NCBI GenBank assembly: GCA_013399015.1
Contig: VWZX01006240.1
Span: 551,248-615,247 of the forward strand
Length of the DNA: 64,000 nucleotides
Direction of reading: 5' to 3'
Source of the DNA: Galbula dea
Taxonomy: Eukaryota; Chordata; Aves; Piciformes; Galbulidae
Part shown: positions 15,401 through 25,571 of the stretch, in pieces
Position numbering within the stretch: the first letter of the stretch is position 1
Layout of the letters: each line of letters starts with the position of its first letter
Program-made: the position numbers and the translations under genes
The notes under the pieces: model-generated
What the model was told of the DNA's origin: nothing
The model's input: only the letters and a program-made list of their open reading frames with translations
Databases searched by the model: none

Positions 15401-16006
15401 CTGTGAAAAACAAAGGATCCCAGTTTCAACTGTGTTCAGAACTCAATGTACTAGAGCTGATGTCTTTCACAGATGCTTTCTTCCAAACAATGAGGTTCTC
15501 AGCACTTGCCTCTCCTGCATTCCTTTCCAAGCACACTGCCCAAGACCTGTTTGTTGCAACACCCCTTCTCATTTCAGTAGTAAGTCTGTAGATTCTACCT
15601 TGACCACATAAAAACAGCCCAAGGTTCACCCAGGCCAAGTTCCAGCTTATTAATGAGAGTGCCCTCATTAACACACCCTTACATACCCTGCTGCAAATTC
15701 CAAGTTCACACCAGCAACCTCAATTGGACACTCACTTGTTCCTTCAGCTGCTTGATGGATTGCTGGAGGGTCAGTATCTGGTTAAACAAAGGGCTCCTGA
15801 GTGTGTTCTGTAGAACACTCAGGTTTTCATTGTGTTGGGAATCTCTTTTCTCATGCAGTTTTGCTTGTAGTCGATCAAGGATCTCCAGCACCTGCTGTTT
15901 ATCTGCACCACAAAAGAGGACATGTCAGGAATGGAGCTTCATTTTGCACTGCCTACCAGCAGTAATCCCTTGCAGACTACATACCTGCAGCAGGGTTTTC
16001 AGGCAT
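339..16006 (-). CDS. PATJ: PATJ (INADL), N-terminal 418 residues, partial gene in nine exons
   Basis: PATJ is the multi-PDZ scaffold of the Crumbs-PALS1-PATJ polarity complex at apical and tight junctions. The coding exons run right to left: 16006-15985, 15902-15736, 13363-13172, 11811-11672, 9892-9694, 8019-7891, 6061-5849, 2162-2060 and 427-339. They sum to 1254 nt, exactly 418 codons, with no stop, and every phase matches across its intron. All introns in this CDS begin with GT and end with AG. Domains: L27 at about residues 8-68, PDZ1 at about 134-220 (loop GLGF 143-146), PDZ2 at about 247-330 (GLGF 257-260), and PDZ3 from about 362 (SLGI 374-377), which is cut at the window edge. Mammalian PATJ is about 1800 residues with ten PDZ domains, so three quarters of the protein lies outside. 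Recognition rests on remembered similarity to human PATJ plus exon-phase consistency. Confidence 0.96.
2060..2162 (-). CDS. PATJ: PATJ exon, start of PDZ3
   Basis: This 103 bp exon encodes residues 355-388 plus one base of Glu389. The readable core is ETWDVELIKKNGQSLGITIV, with the binding loop SLGI at 374-377, followed by GYAGTSDV. The acceptor TTGAAG at 2163-2164 sits behind a pyrimidine-rich tract and is the choice that keeps phase 0. A nearby CAG would break the frame. The donor is GTGAGT. It was found by looking for the PDZ3 start between the two flanking exons. Confidence 0.93.
5849..6061 (-). CDS. PATJ: PATJ exon, second half of PDZ2 and linker
   Basis: This 213 bp phase 0-0 exon encodes residues 284-354. 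It has the PDZ2 core DGRLRTGDHILQIGGTNVQG, the alpha-B helix SEQVAQVLRN and the last strand VRMIVARDP. A Pro-rich linker follows (ETPPAPVSWP). The acceptor is TTGAAG and the donor GTAAGT. The PDZ part is close to mammalian PATJ and the linker is not. Confidence 0.96.
7490..7591 (+). repeat. CR1 3' end
   Basis: The sequence GGTTGGACTAGATGATC, then CCCTTCCAACTCC, then a terminal ATTCTGTGATTCTGTGA is the standard avian CR1 3' end. It is severely 5' truncated and lies inside a PATJ intron. Confidence 0.92.
7891..8019 (-). CDS. PATJ: PATJ exon, first half of PDZ2
   Basis: This 129 bp phase 0-0 exon encodes residues 241-283. It contains VELINDGSGLGFGIVGGK (binding loop GLGF 257-260) and VVVRTIVPGGLADQ. 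The acceptor is ATTGCAG. The donor GTAATT is weaker than the others in the gene but is the only one that keeps phase with the next exon. Confidence 0.96.
9694..9892 (-). CDS. PATJ: PATJ exon, second half of PDZ1
   Basis: This 199 bp exon completes Arg174 and encodes residues 175-240. The PDZ core reads DQRLKENDHILAIN followed by the helix NISHQQAIALLQQ and the last strand LVVAREP. His and Gln stand at the start of the alpha-B helix (SHQQAI). The donor is GTGAGT and the acceptor TTAAG. A Ser/Thr-rich linker of about 20 residues to PDZ2 ends the exon in phase 0. Confidence 0.96.
11672..11811 (-). CDS. PATJ: PATJ exon, first half of PDZ1
   Basis: This 140 bp exon encodes residues 128-173 plus two bases of Arg174. 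It contains the PDZ1 carboxylate-binding loop GLGF (143-146) and the strand IFVKEVQPGS that follows. The donor is GTGAGA and the acceptor is TTAG. No long open frame marks this exon. It was found from the expected protein between its neighbours, and its phase (0 in, 2 out) fits both. Confidence 0.94.
12208..12226 (+). repeat. GT dinucleotide microsatellite
   Basis: An uninterrupted GT run of about nine units in a PATJ intron. Confidence 0.9.
13172..13363 (-). CDS. PATJ: PATJ exon, linker between L27 and PDZ1
   Basis: This 192 bp phase 0-0 exon encodes residues 64-127, the low-complexity linker after L27. Family-typical features are FDFTKRGLLVF near its start and FNTIIQQMAK at its end. The acceptor is TTCCACAG and the donor GTAAGG. 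The linker diverges from mammals more than the flanking domain exons do, as expected for a disordered segment. Confidence 0.93.
13693..14234 (+). repeat. CR1 fragment with RT C-terminus remnant
   Basis: It starts within the end of CR1 ORF2: the translation YSTLVRAQLEYCVQFWAP is typical of the reverse-transcriptase C-terminus. It continues through the 3' UTR to GGGATTCTGTGAC. The coding part is broken, so this is a dead 5'-truncated copy within a PATJ intron. Confidence 0.93.
14800..14960 (-). repeat. CR1 3' fragment
   Basis: ATCATAGAATCAGAGTTGGA at the left end, then the CCAGGGACACCATCCACTAG and GGCTTCCACAACCTC segments, mark an antisense CR1 3' end. It is nearly identical in layout to the copies at 29389 and 41532, so all three belong to one subfamily. 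Confidence 0.93.
15736..15902 (-). CDS. PATJ: PATJ exon encoding the L27 domain
   Basis: This 167 bp exon encodes residues 8-63. It contains the L27 signature including the run SPLFNQILTLQQSIKQLK, a heterodimerising helical bundle. In the family this domain binds the N-terminal L27 of PALS1 (MPP5). The acceptor is GTGCAG and the donor GTGAGT. It enters with two bases of a split Asp codon and leaves in phase 0, which fits both neighbours. Confidence 0.96.
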
Positions 16007-16040
16007 GGTGAAGGGTAGTTTTGGAATGACTCAGAATAAC
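15985..16040 (-). CDS. PATJ: PATJ exon with the start codon (coding 15985-16006)
   Basis: The ATG is at 16006-16004 in a good context (CACCATG). The coding part starts MPENPAA, and the exon ends one base into the next codon. The donor is GTATGT. Upstream in the same frame is a TGA at 16033-16031, inside the exon if the acceptor is the CTAG after a T-rich tract at 16041-16042. This makes the ATG the first possible start in frame. The remaining 34 bases of the exon are 5' UTR. The acceptor choice is an inference. Confidence 0.9.
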
Positions 16041-17094
16041 CTAGATGGGGTTTAACAACAAAAAAACCCAACAAATTAATACAGCAGAGCAGAATCCTAA
16101 CAGACACACAGTCAATAAATGCAAGAATAAAATACTAAGGTAACTAGCACAAAATACTACCACCCCCCCCCGGGGTTTACCCCAAGTATTCAACAAAGCT
16201 TTCAATACAGCTGGTTGCACTGCACCCCCAGCACATCCCAAAAATTCTCCTTGTTCTGTGTGCTCTTCCCTCTCACACACAGGAAGGAATAGGAAGAACT
16301 CTGTCAAATAACTGTAAAAATGCAGGTTAGAAAAAAGAAGAAACTGGCCAAGAAAATTGAGACACAGCAATGTCCATCCAAGTGACTTAGAATACAGATA
16401 TTATAGCTGTGATCTTTTCCAACATAGAGACAGCTAAGATGTTAAGAGTCTTTCTACTCAATTAATTATTTGTGGACAGTGTTCTTATCATGGTAACTTA
16501 GCCCTGCTGCAGGGCAATAGAGGTGAAACCTTTCATCCCCTAGAAAAGTGGAGTTCCCTCCACTCATCAGCAGCAGTAAGCCCCAAACCTAGCCAAAATC
16601 AATGCCTGCTCCAACAGGTTCCTAAGGGAGGTCAGTTCTAGCCACAGCCCCAGTGCTGAACAGGTGGAAGAAGCCTGTTTGCTTCCCCATGAGTTTGCCT
16701 TTCTCTTTTCTAGGTACACAACAAGCTTTTAAGAAGCAGAATATCCTTTCTCTCACTGCTCTACAGTGCCAAACAGAACAGGTCTCCAACTGGGGCTGAG
16801 GCTGAGATGGCAGCATCAAAACAACAGCCTTGCAATTAGCAGCACTGAGAAATTTGTACCCTTCCTTGCCTGTTATTACAGTGATTCCAAAATCTACCAA
16901 GGCAGTTCTACCAAAACACAGACCAGAAACAAGATGTCTTCACATAGCAGAAGCTCCTCTGAAAGAAGCCAGCCATTTAATAGCACAATTTACATTCTTT
17001 TTAACTCTATCCAGTGTATACATGTGTAAGTCCAGAATAATATATTGGGAATTACTGGGGAACAAAATTAGCCATATAAATATATATAGTGTTG

Positions 17095-17383
17095 ATCTCT
17101 TCTCTCTGGTGGCCAGTGACAGGACCTGGGGGAATGGCATGAAGCTGTGCCAGGGGAGGCTCAGGTTGGATGTTAGGAGAAGGTTCTTCAGCCAGAGAGT
17201 GGTGGAGCACTGGACCAGGCTCCCCAGGGATGCAGACATGGCACCAACTCTCATGGAATTGAAAAAAAGCATTTGAACAATGCCCTCAGACACATGGGGT
17301 GACTTTGGGATTGTCCTGGGCATAGACAGGAGTTGGATTTGATGACCCTTGTGGGTCCCATCCAACCTGGGATATTCTGATAT
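17095..17383 (+). repeat. CR1 3' fragment
   Basis: GTGACAGGACC, CAGGTTGGATGTTAGGAG, GTGGTGGAGCACTGG and a GTGGGTCCCATCCAACC end show a sense CR1 3' UTR. It is diverged at its last bases (GATATTCTGATAT). Confidence 0.9.
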
Positions 17384-19121
17384 CTATATGCATGTATAAT
17401 CCTGCAGTTCAAGAGTAGAAAGGGTCATATGCATCCTAATGTAATACCAGTGTAAGCAGACCCCAGGGACTCTCCCAGCAGGACCTCTGACCCTTTCAGC
17501 TCTGCCTCTGACACTGTCTGTGCTCACACTGAAAAAATTCTGAGTTCTGGGAGGCCACTGTTATATTTAAGGAAATACTAATAGTACAGGTGAACAGCTT
17601 CTCTTCTCCTCAAAAGTCAGATTAAGTTCCTTTAGCTAATGGAAACAAAAGGAAAAGTGGGGTTGGGAGAGGAAGGTGTGTCACAAACCACAATTTCAAG
17701 ATTTATTTATCCTTTACTGTATCTGAGCAGCTCTGGCTCCTGAAGGAATTCCTGCAGAACCTGGTGGGCTTGTGTGGTTTCCACCCAGGGCCAAGCAAAA
17801 TGAGTGGCCTTGCAAGGCTATTAACAGATTTAGGAGGTCATTTTAAATCAAACTGATAGCAAAAGTTGAAGCAGCAAACCCCTATAACCTCTGAAAGACT
17901 TTCAGGAATGCATCTGAATTTTTGTTAAGTGCTGCAGCTTTATTTTCTTTTCCATTCGAAATCCAACACTTCTAAGAGCACAGCAGCTTTTGACTCTGTG
18001 CTGAGATCCCATCCTGAAGAACAAAGGAAACCAGCATTTCCTTACACACTCCTGAGTCTTCACCTACACCAAAAAGACAAAACTTAATCTCCTTCACTAA
18101 TAATCCTCCATGAATCTTACCAAAAGAGGACAAAGAACATGGCAATTTGTTCTTTCTTCTCAATTTAACTTCCCCTCCATTCACTTCCCTCTGCTTTTCT
18201 ACCTCACATCAGCAGTTAAAAGCAAGGGGGGGGAGGGGAAAGAATGAACAAACATCAGAAAGTGATGCAAAATAACTCCCAGGAGGAAAAGTGGCTTGAA
18301 ACACCTTTAAACCAGCAGTAGGGTGAAGAAAAGATTAAATCCAGAAAAGAAATCCAGCATGGCAGGAAATAATGATAACTTGACAGCAGCATGCCCATCT
18401 AAGAGCTGAAGCCAAGAGGCTGGTCCAGCTCTCCCAGTCCTCTTTCATGCATTTTGTTCTTCCCTCTCCATCTGCACTTGCACTCATTCATCTGATCCCA
18501 TAGTGAGCTGGAACAGAGAGCTAAACATGCAGGAGAAAAAACAGCCCTTCACGTTTTGGTAGGGTGAGCTTTCTGCCCAGTTAGCTCTCAATTGCCAGTG
18601 CTGGCAGGCAGGAGAGGGTGGAGATGTGCTGGGGAAGCAGGACCACACCTTGCAGCAGGCAGCTCAGCTGCACTGGCAAACTGCGCCCTGAGAAGCAGCC
18701 TGAATCATCCCAAAGCAGCCTCCAAGTGTCGTGCTGACAGGCTCCCAGATTGATCTTTTTTTCCAACCCAGGGAGTGCAACAACAGCTATTATGACAATG
18801 GGTACAGATCCAAGAAGGATCAATTGAAGCAGAAACGTGTAGGTAAGATCTAGGCTCCGTCTAGGCAGAAGTCTCCTGGAGAAGGAGGTGCAAAAGCAGA
18901 GGGGAGGGGGAAAACAACTAAAGATGAAAGAAAGTTTGTTTCCTGCTTGAGCTGCTCCAAAGCGTTGCTAAGAGCTATTGCAGACCATTCTGTGCTGGTG
19001 GATGCCAAAGAGGACCTCAGGTACAGTTCATACAACAGTTCAAGTTTACACAGCACTTTGGGATTCCTCGTGATCAAAGCTGGCCCCCAGCCAGCTTGCA
19101 ATGGGCTTTTAATGATTATTT

Positions 19122-19144
19122 TTGTGTGTGTGTGTGTGTGTGTG
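19122..19144 (+). repeat. TG dinucleotide microsatellite
   Basis: An uninterrupted TG run of about eleven to twelve units in the PATJ 5' UTR intron. Confidence 0.9.
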
Positions 19145-21286
19145 CAGTATGTTAAACCACCCTCAGTATTTCTTTGTTCTCTTTTCTTTCATTAAAAGAG
19201 AGCAGGAAGGGGGGAGATGTGTCCTATCTCAAAGTAAACAGCTCCTTCTTGTGTGAAGGGATCCCTGAAAATATCAACTCATTGAAAATAGAAGACAGGT
19301 TTCTGAGAGTGGCTTTTGGGCACCAACCAGAGAAACAAACAACTCCACGTACTATTATTAAGCTGTTCATATCTAGGGGCACCACCAGCTTATGCTCAAC
19401 CAACTTCCAAACACCAACACTTAAGTTCAAGCAGGATGGCAACAGATAGTTGCTAATTTAGGAGGTCCATTCACAAGTGATCCAAACCACCTTGGTTTGT
19501 CTTGATAACACCAGTTCACCCACTCCACATTCAACTTCCTTAGCTCTCTGGTTTCTACAGCCCTTTATTTATCTTATTGGTAGACAAAACTGCAAACCTT
19601 AGTTGAAAAATGGATGTCCCAAGTCCCAATATAACTGTAAAATCAGTGAGAAAATAATGCATCCAAAAAGTTCAGTGTTTTCTACCACCAGACAAAAATC
19701 CCCCACACTCCAGCACAGCATGCATCAGGGGTTTGACTGTCTTCACTTCTGAGAGCTGAGCTCAACACATCCTAGGGAGCAGGAAAGTTTCAGAAGGTTT
19801 TGTATGAAATCCTAAGGCTTGGATCTTCTTCAAAAGCAGACTAAGGAAAAAGGAATTCCCCCATGCTGATGCCAGCAGAGGTCAAGAGAAGAGCTGAAAG
19901 GTTTAAAGTCTTCCATTGCCATCACCTCCCTGCCAGCTGCCTGCCACTTGTGCAGACACAGGGTGCTCAAGCCTGGCACATCCCAGAGCCAGAGGGGAAC
20001 ATGAGGCCCCTGACAGTGGCCTTGACAAACACCTGCCCTCCACAAAGGGCTGCTGAAAGACAGAAACAAGGGTTCTCCTGCTGGGCTCTGGAGGAAGACA
20101 CTCTTTAGCCAGAAGAGACTCTTCCAACCATTTCTCCCCAACTCTTAACTGCTTCTGCCCTGCAACCTTCAACTTGGCCTCCAACAACTTGTGTCCTGCC
20201 AGGAGATGTGCCTGCAGGGTAAGTCCTTCCTCATGGGAAGCTCTCCCCACTCAGCATGGCTGCAACCTTTTGGGACATGAACCAGCACACACAAGTGCTA
20301 ACTGCTGCTATTTTCCAAAGGCTTCTAGCACAGCCAGGCTGAATAGCCAGCCATGGGAACAGCCAAGAGTACATCCTAATCCAAAGTCACCTTTCTGCAC
20401 TAATGCTGTTGTAGTTTTATTCCTGGTTCTGTTATCAGGAGTGACTGATATTGGCTTCCTCATCAGAGAGATCTCTTGACTCAGAAAAATGGCAGCCCAA
20501 ACAGTTTAATATTTGATAAAGGCAAAAGAAAAGGAGAACAACAACATTTGTTAGTGTGATGTTCACCCTAAATGGTCCTAACACAGCATCACCTGTAACT
20601 TCAGATATTAAAAACCATCTCATTTCCACACCATCAAGCAGCTATGGACTGTGAAATAACACCACTATTCTAACACATTTTGTTGTTCCACACATTATGC
20701 TCAGTTTTCCATCCTGGTACAGAAGAATTCAGTCCAACCAAGCTTAGCATGCACACATCTTTGAGAAGAAACCACCAAAACCTGCTGTTCTGTGTCATAT
20801 TGTAGTATTCTGTATAAAAAAGTGCTACAGAGCATGTGCTGACTGCTCCAGGCACTTGAGAGAAGGAAACAACCCAGCAGTGCTGTGAGCACCTAAACAC
20901 AAACACACCACACAGCTCCAGCAGGTCAAAACTAAATATGGTTAACTATCAAAAACCTACTCCATGGGCAAGGTGAGCATGTCCTGTTGTTACAGATAAT
21001 TAGTGGCCACAGGATGAGGAATGCAAAACCACCCAAACAGCTCTGCATCTGTGATTACCAGCTTCCACACAGATCAAGAGGAGCCTTACTCACTCTCAAG
21101 GCATGTGAACTCTTTAACAAGCACAACCTGAATTCCTGTGGACTTCAGCCTCCAGGGAAGTGCTGGTGTGGGTTCTCTGATGTCTAAGAGGAGGCTGAGC
21201 TCACACTGAAGCCACTCTCCAGGGAGCAATAACAACTTGTTTCTGAGATCTAACTATTGTCATATTCTACTGAAATTAGCCAACAA

Positions 21287-21345
21287 ATCATAGAATCCTT
21301 AGGTTGAAAGGGACCTTAAAGATCACCTACTTCCAACCTCCACAA
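21287..21345 (-). repeat. CR1 3' terminal scrap
   Basis: Only the last about 59 bases of a CR1 are present in antisense, starting ATCATAGAATCCTTAGG and including AAAGGGACCTTAAAGATC. Confidence 0.88.
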
Positions 21346-21796
21346 TCCTAAAGTTACTTTGATGACAGTGTACATGATTAACAAATGACTTAACGGGGGA
21401 ACAAAGTTGTTAGGCCTGGAACCATGCTGAATTTCTAAGCTTCAAAAACTTACAAGGAACACAAAAGAACTGTTTTCTTACTAATCACCCATACATAAAG
21501 TAAAAAACTGCTTTGTTAAGAATCTCTGAAGTGGCAGGCACTGATGTAAAGTATTGCAAACCGTGTTACTTCCCCGACACCTCCTCTCCCCAACATGACA
21601 CTGCCTCTTCAAGCAAGGGGAACTGTTTGCAAAACACAACATGCTAAAATGACACCTGCACCCTGGAGAGCCTTCCCCTGCCACCGGGAGTCATGCAGCT
21701 CTCCTGAGCCTTTACTGGGGCTGTCAGAGAGCCACCAGGGCTCCTGGTGCATGGAACCTAAAGGACTTTGAGGTGGGAGTCTCTAGGCAAGAGCAG

Positions 21797-21985
21797 GGTG
21801 GTGTCCTGCCCATGGTGGTGTTCATCTCCAGATATGGGTCAGGCTGGTGTCCTGCCCGTGGCAGTGTTCACCTCGAGATATGGGTCAGGTTGGTATCCTG
21901 ACCATGGTGATGATGTTCACCTCGAGATATGGATCAGGCTGGTATCCTGAACATGGCAATGGTCACCTCGAGATATGGGTCAGGC
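21797..21985 (+). repeat. Minisatellite, 46 bp unit, about four copies
   Basis: The motif GATATGGGTCAGG recurs at 21831, 21877, 21926 and 21972, with spacings of 46, 49 and 46. Three copies carry CACCTCGAGATATGG (an XhoI-like CTCGAG). The middle interval has three extra bases. It lies about 170 bp from the PATJ CpG island. Confidence 0.9.
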
Positions 21986-22159
21986 ACCAAGGAAGCAAGG
22001 TGATGGCAGGAAACATTTCTCCCGAGGATTCATACCACAAGCAAGCACTAGCACAGAGCCTCCCTGTCTGAAGAAGTAATTTAACACCTCCACAAGAGCC
22101 CTCACAAGCTCACTCTACCTGCCAGGACAAACACCCCCTCCCAAACACCACACCTGCAG

Positions 22160-22700
22160 CTCCCGGAACGCCGAGCGCTGCCAGACCCCCCCCTCAGGGA
22201 CATTCGAGCGGCCGAGAGCCGCCCCTCTGCCCTCCCCGAGCCCACCGACACACACTCCCACGCCCTCAGCCTGAGGGCGCCGAGGCCGAGTCGCGCAGGG
22301 CGGAGGGGACAGCGGCAAGCACCGGGGGCGCTACTGGGCCGCGGGCAGGGGCCGGGGGCGGGCGCGGGGCTCCTCGCCGCTCGGTACCTGCGGGCGGGAC
22401 GCGGCGGCGGTCGGAAGAGAGCTGAACGGAGCGATGGCCGCCGGCTCTCACCTGAGCGGAAGCGGGAAGCAGGGGGAGGGCGGTCTCGCCTTACCTGCGG
22501 CGCAGGAAGCCGGGGCGGCGCGGCGGGAGAGCCGCCTCCCGGGGGACGGCCGGGCCGCATCCCTCCGGCGGGGGCGGGAGCGGCCTGCAGACCGCGTCCG
22601 AACGGCCACGTAGAGCCGGTGGGAGAAGCAGGGCGACTGTCCAACGTCTCTTCCCGGCGAGGGGAGACCCGCACCTCCGGATGGGTGGCTCCGAAGAGCT
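22160..22700. promoter_or_regulatory. PATJ: CpG island with candidate PATJ first exon(s)
   Basis: This stretch is very GC- and CpG-rich against AT-rich surroundings. On the minus strand it holds three consensus-like donors: CAG|GTAAGG (exon end 22495), CAG|GTGAGA (exon end 22452) and CAG|GTACCG (exon end 22388). Any of these could splice to the acceptor at 16041, because the join is in the 5' UTR. No TATA box is evident. The transcription start cannot be fixed from sequence alone. Confidence 0.7.
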
Positions 22701-23012
22701 GTGACGAGCCCCCAGGTGTTGTGGAGAAAAGCGCACGAATAGGTCTGGAGGCTCTGGAAAAGGGCAGGGCCCAGCGTTTCGAAGCTGCTTCTGGAGGACA
22801 GGAGTGAGGCCTGCAAGGGTGAAGCTTGCGAACGGGACATTCGCTTTGGTGGCAGGGACTAGTGGAAGCTCCTGGGTGAAATGCTGAGCTTGAAAGTTGA
22901 GTCAATTTGCAGATGATCCCGAACTGCCAGTGTAGTTATAAATCACGGGCTTAAAAAGGGTATAGGTGTTAACACAGCCACTAGATTCCCCAGTCAGGGC
23001 TAAATGTGTGTT

Positions 23013-23433
23013 GATCATAGAATAGGTGGAAGGGACCTATAAAGGTCATCTAGTGCAACCCCCCAGCTGTCAGCAGCGACATCTGCAACTACAGCAGGTT
23101 GCTCCGAGCCTCAAAACAACCTGACCTGGAATGGTTCCAGGGATAGGGACATTTCCCACCTCTCTGGGCAACCTGGGACACAGTCTCACCACCCACAGTG
23201 TAAAACAGTTCTTCCTTCTATCTAGTCTAAATCTCTCCTCTTTCAGTTTAAAACCATCACCCCTTACTCTGTTGCAGCAGGCACCCCTAAAAAGTCTGTT
23301 CCCATCTTTCATACAGGCCCCTTTAAGTACTGAAAGGACACAGTAAGGCCTCCCTGGAACCTGCTCCAGGCTGAACAATCCCAACTCTCAGACTGTCCTC
23401 ACAGCAGAGGGGTTCCAGCCCTTGGATCATTTT
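23013..23433 (-). repeat. CR1 fragment (outer, antisense)
   Basis: It starts GATCATAGAATAGGTGG, contains ACCTGACCTGGAATGG and CCTCTGGGCAACCTGG, and reaches AGTACTGAAAGG. It belongs to the same subfamily as the copies at 50005 and 59551, and is abutted on the right by another CR1. Confidence 0.92.
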
Positions 23434-23655
23434 TCACAGAATCATTATGGTTGGAAAAGACCTCTAAGATTATCAGATCCAACTGTCAACCTATCACCAC
23501 CATGCCCACTAAACTATGTCACTAAGTGCTACACATTTTTTGTGACCTCCTCTGGACCTGCTCCAACAGGTCCACCTCTCTACTGTGCTGAGGACTCGAG
23601 AGCTAGACCCAGCACTCCACATGAGGTCTCACCAAAGCAGAGTACAGGGACAGAA
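23434..23655 (-). repeat. CR1 fragment abutting the previous one
   Basis: It begins CACAGAATCATTATGGTTGG inside the sequence that continues the previous CR1. It has CTGTCAACCTATCACCAC, and then TTTGTGACCTCCTCTGGACC resumes typical CR1 sequence. This layout suggests a younger CR1 inserted into an older one. Confidence 0.85.
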
Positions 23656-25540
23656 TGAGATGTTACAGAGAAGTTTATTTTTAACTCGTTTGCAGTAAAC
23701 CCATGTCCAAACAAACTCAGAGCTGTTTTCAACTCAAATCCCCAGAGAAGAGGTAAGCCATGTTCAGGCTCAGCAGCACAGCCCCTACCAACTTCCACAG
23801 GAGGGAACATGAAAACCCACAGAAGGACAGGGGCTTGGATGGAGTTAAGGGATTGTAACACTTCCTTCACAGGGCACCAAACCAGAGATGAACAACCACC
23901 TCTCCCAGTGCTCACCACAACCAGCACTGCTCTCAACAGCACTCTGAAACACACCATGTTACCTGTGGCTTCTACCAGAGACACGGTTGAGAGTCACTAA
24001 AAGTAAAGTTTTCCTACTGCTGGTTGCAAAATACTGAACAGTCACCATTTTCATTGAAGTTAATTGTGGGAACTGCAGGTGTTTGCTGCCTCTGAAACCT
24101 CTGTCAGCCTGCTTTCAGACTTCTTTAGTTAGCTATGTGCACACACATCAAATGGTCAAATGAAACTCTCCAAACCCCATTTTTATTCTATTCCCTAGCT
24201 CATTTGCAGCAGATCTTACACATCCCTGCTACGTGCAGAGGATAAGGCTACAATTGGTTTAGAAATTCATTTCACCTCCTAACTTCAGATGTGATTTCAC
24301 CTCATTCTACTGCCTGCTTTGTTTTACTAAGCAATAGCAGTTGCAGTAGCACATGCAACATGCTAAGAACATTATTTCAGCCTCCTCCTCTAAAAATTCC
24401 ACTTCCAAATGCCTCCCCTCCCACCCCTGGCTCTCAGTTTTAATTAATGTAGCGCTCATGAGAAGTGACAATTTTCCTGACAGTGATGAACAGCAAGTCT
24501 TGTATTTAGCCATCCGAGAGACACACTGCAGACAAAAGAGCCAAGCACTTTTCTCCTCAGTGCACCTCAGCCTCGGTCTCACAGGGCTGAGTTCATTACT
24601 GAGTGCACTCTGGCCCTGGCCTTTCGCTTCCACTTGCTCCAAGGAGTATCAATTTTCATTTGCATACTTTGTCTGCTGAACTCTAGCCTGCCAATTTAGT
24701 TTACACAAATCTCCCCAAAAGCTGTTAAGATGGCAATATTTCACATCACTGCCTGAGCTCTTTGTCAGCCATCCACACATTGCAAATCCATGTTTTTACT
24801 GATTCTTGGAATAGCTGAGATTTGGGACAAACCTTTCATTGGTACTGACAGATGCATATTCCAGCCACCATTAGTTCACCAAAATAATGACCAGTAACAC
24901 CAAAAGACTTCCAGAAAAGCTGGGTAATGATGACATTCTCTTAATTACTATCTTGGAGTTGTTTTCAGCCTTTTTCAATGTCTAGGTCCCTACCAGTTTT
25001 TCAGGAAAAGCTTTTAGAGCAGATGTAAACTTAACAACGGTAGTGCTGCCTCTCCTGGGTATATGCTCTCTCCAGCTCCTTTAAACAGTTCAAGATCCCC
25101 AGCAGTTCACAACTGAAAATTTCAAAACCAAAACACTGGTAAAACATTAAATAACCTTCAGGGAAGTGAGAGAAAAGCAAAAGGTTGGTAGTCACCACGA
25201 AATACCTTACAAAGAGCAAACGGTGATGAAGATAAAAGCTTACCTGCTCCAAGCATTTAATATTCATTTAAAGAACAAAATAAACCCCACTTTTACCAAT
25301 AGAACCACAATTTTATGTGGAAATAGAGTGTCAAATTCGAGCTATTTCTTTAAGCTGACTGCTGTGCATGGGCCGGATCCAGTGACAGCACACAAGGCCC
25401 ACCTGGCTGTCAGAGGACCTTGCTTCAGTAGGAGGGTTTACTGGCCGGCGCCGGCAGAGCGGCACAGGACACATCCCTTTAAAATTTTAAGTATTTTTTT
25501 TAAAGTACCCAGCTTCACCTCTTTCCTCTCGGGACAGGGA

Positions 25541-25570
<30 letters not shown>
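25541..25570 (+). repeat. CATGCC hexanucleotide microsatellite
   Basis: About five head-to-tail copies of a CATGCC unit lie in the CpG island 0.4 kb upstream of TM2D1 exon 1. Confidence 0.9.

Positions 25571-25571
<1 letters not shown>

Larger units (their letters stand above)
13364..15735 (-). other. PATJ: PATJ intron between the L27 and linker exons
   Basis: This 2.4 kb intron holds two CR1 fragments in opposite orientation (13693-14234 and 14800-14960). The rest is unique sequence with nothing recognisable. Confidence 0.75.
16041..22451 (-). other. PATJ: PATJ 5' UTR intron (about 6.4 kb)
   Basis: This stretch separates the ATG exon from the CpG-island first exon. It holds CR1 pieces (17095-17383 and 21287-21345), a TG microsatellite (19122-19144), a 46 bp minisatellite (21797-21985) and the left part of the CpG island. 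Open frames of 80-150 codons occur but none resembles a known protein. The exact right end depends on which first-exon donor is used. Confidence 0.7.
22701..25429. other. Interval between the PATJ and TM2D1 promoters
   Basis: This 2.7 kb interval contains the CR1 pieces at 23013-23655. The rest, roughly 23.66-25.43 kb, is unique AT-rich sequence with no recognisable gene or RNA. Confidence 0.65.

Noticed and set aside
22102..22905. 267-codon open frame on the minus strand
   Set aside because: It covers the CpG island, where GC-rich DNA lacks stop codons. The Arg/Pro/Ser-rich translation has no family resemblance. The PATJ start codon lies elsewhere.
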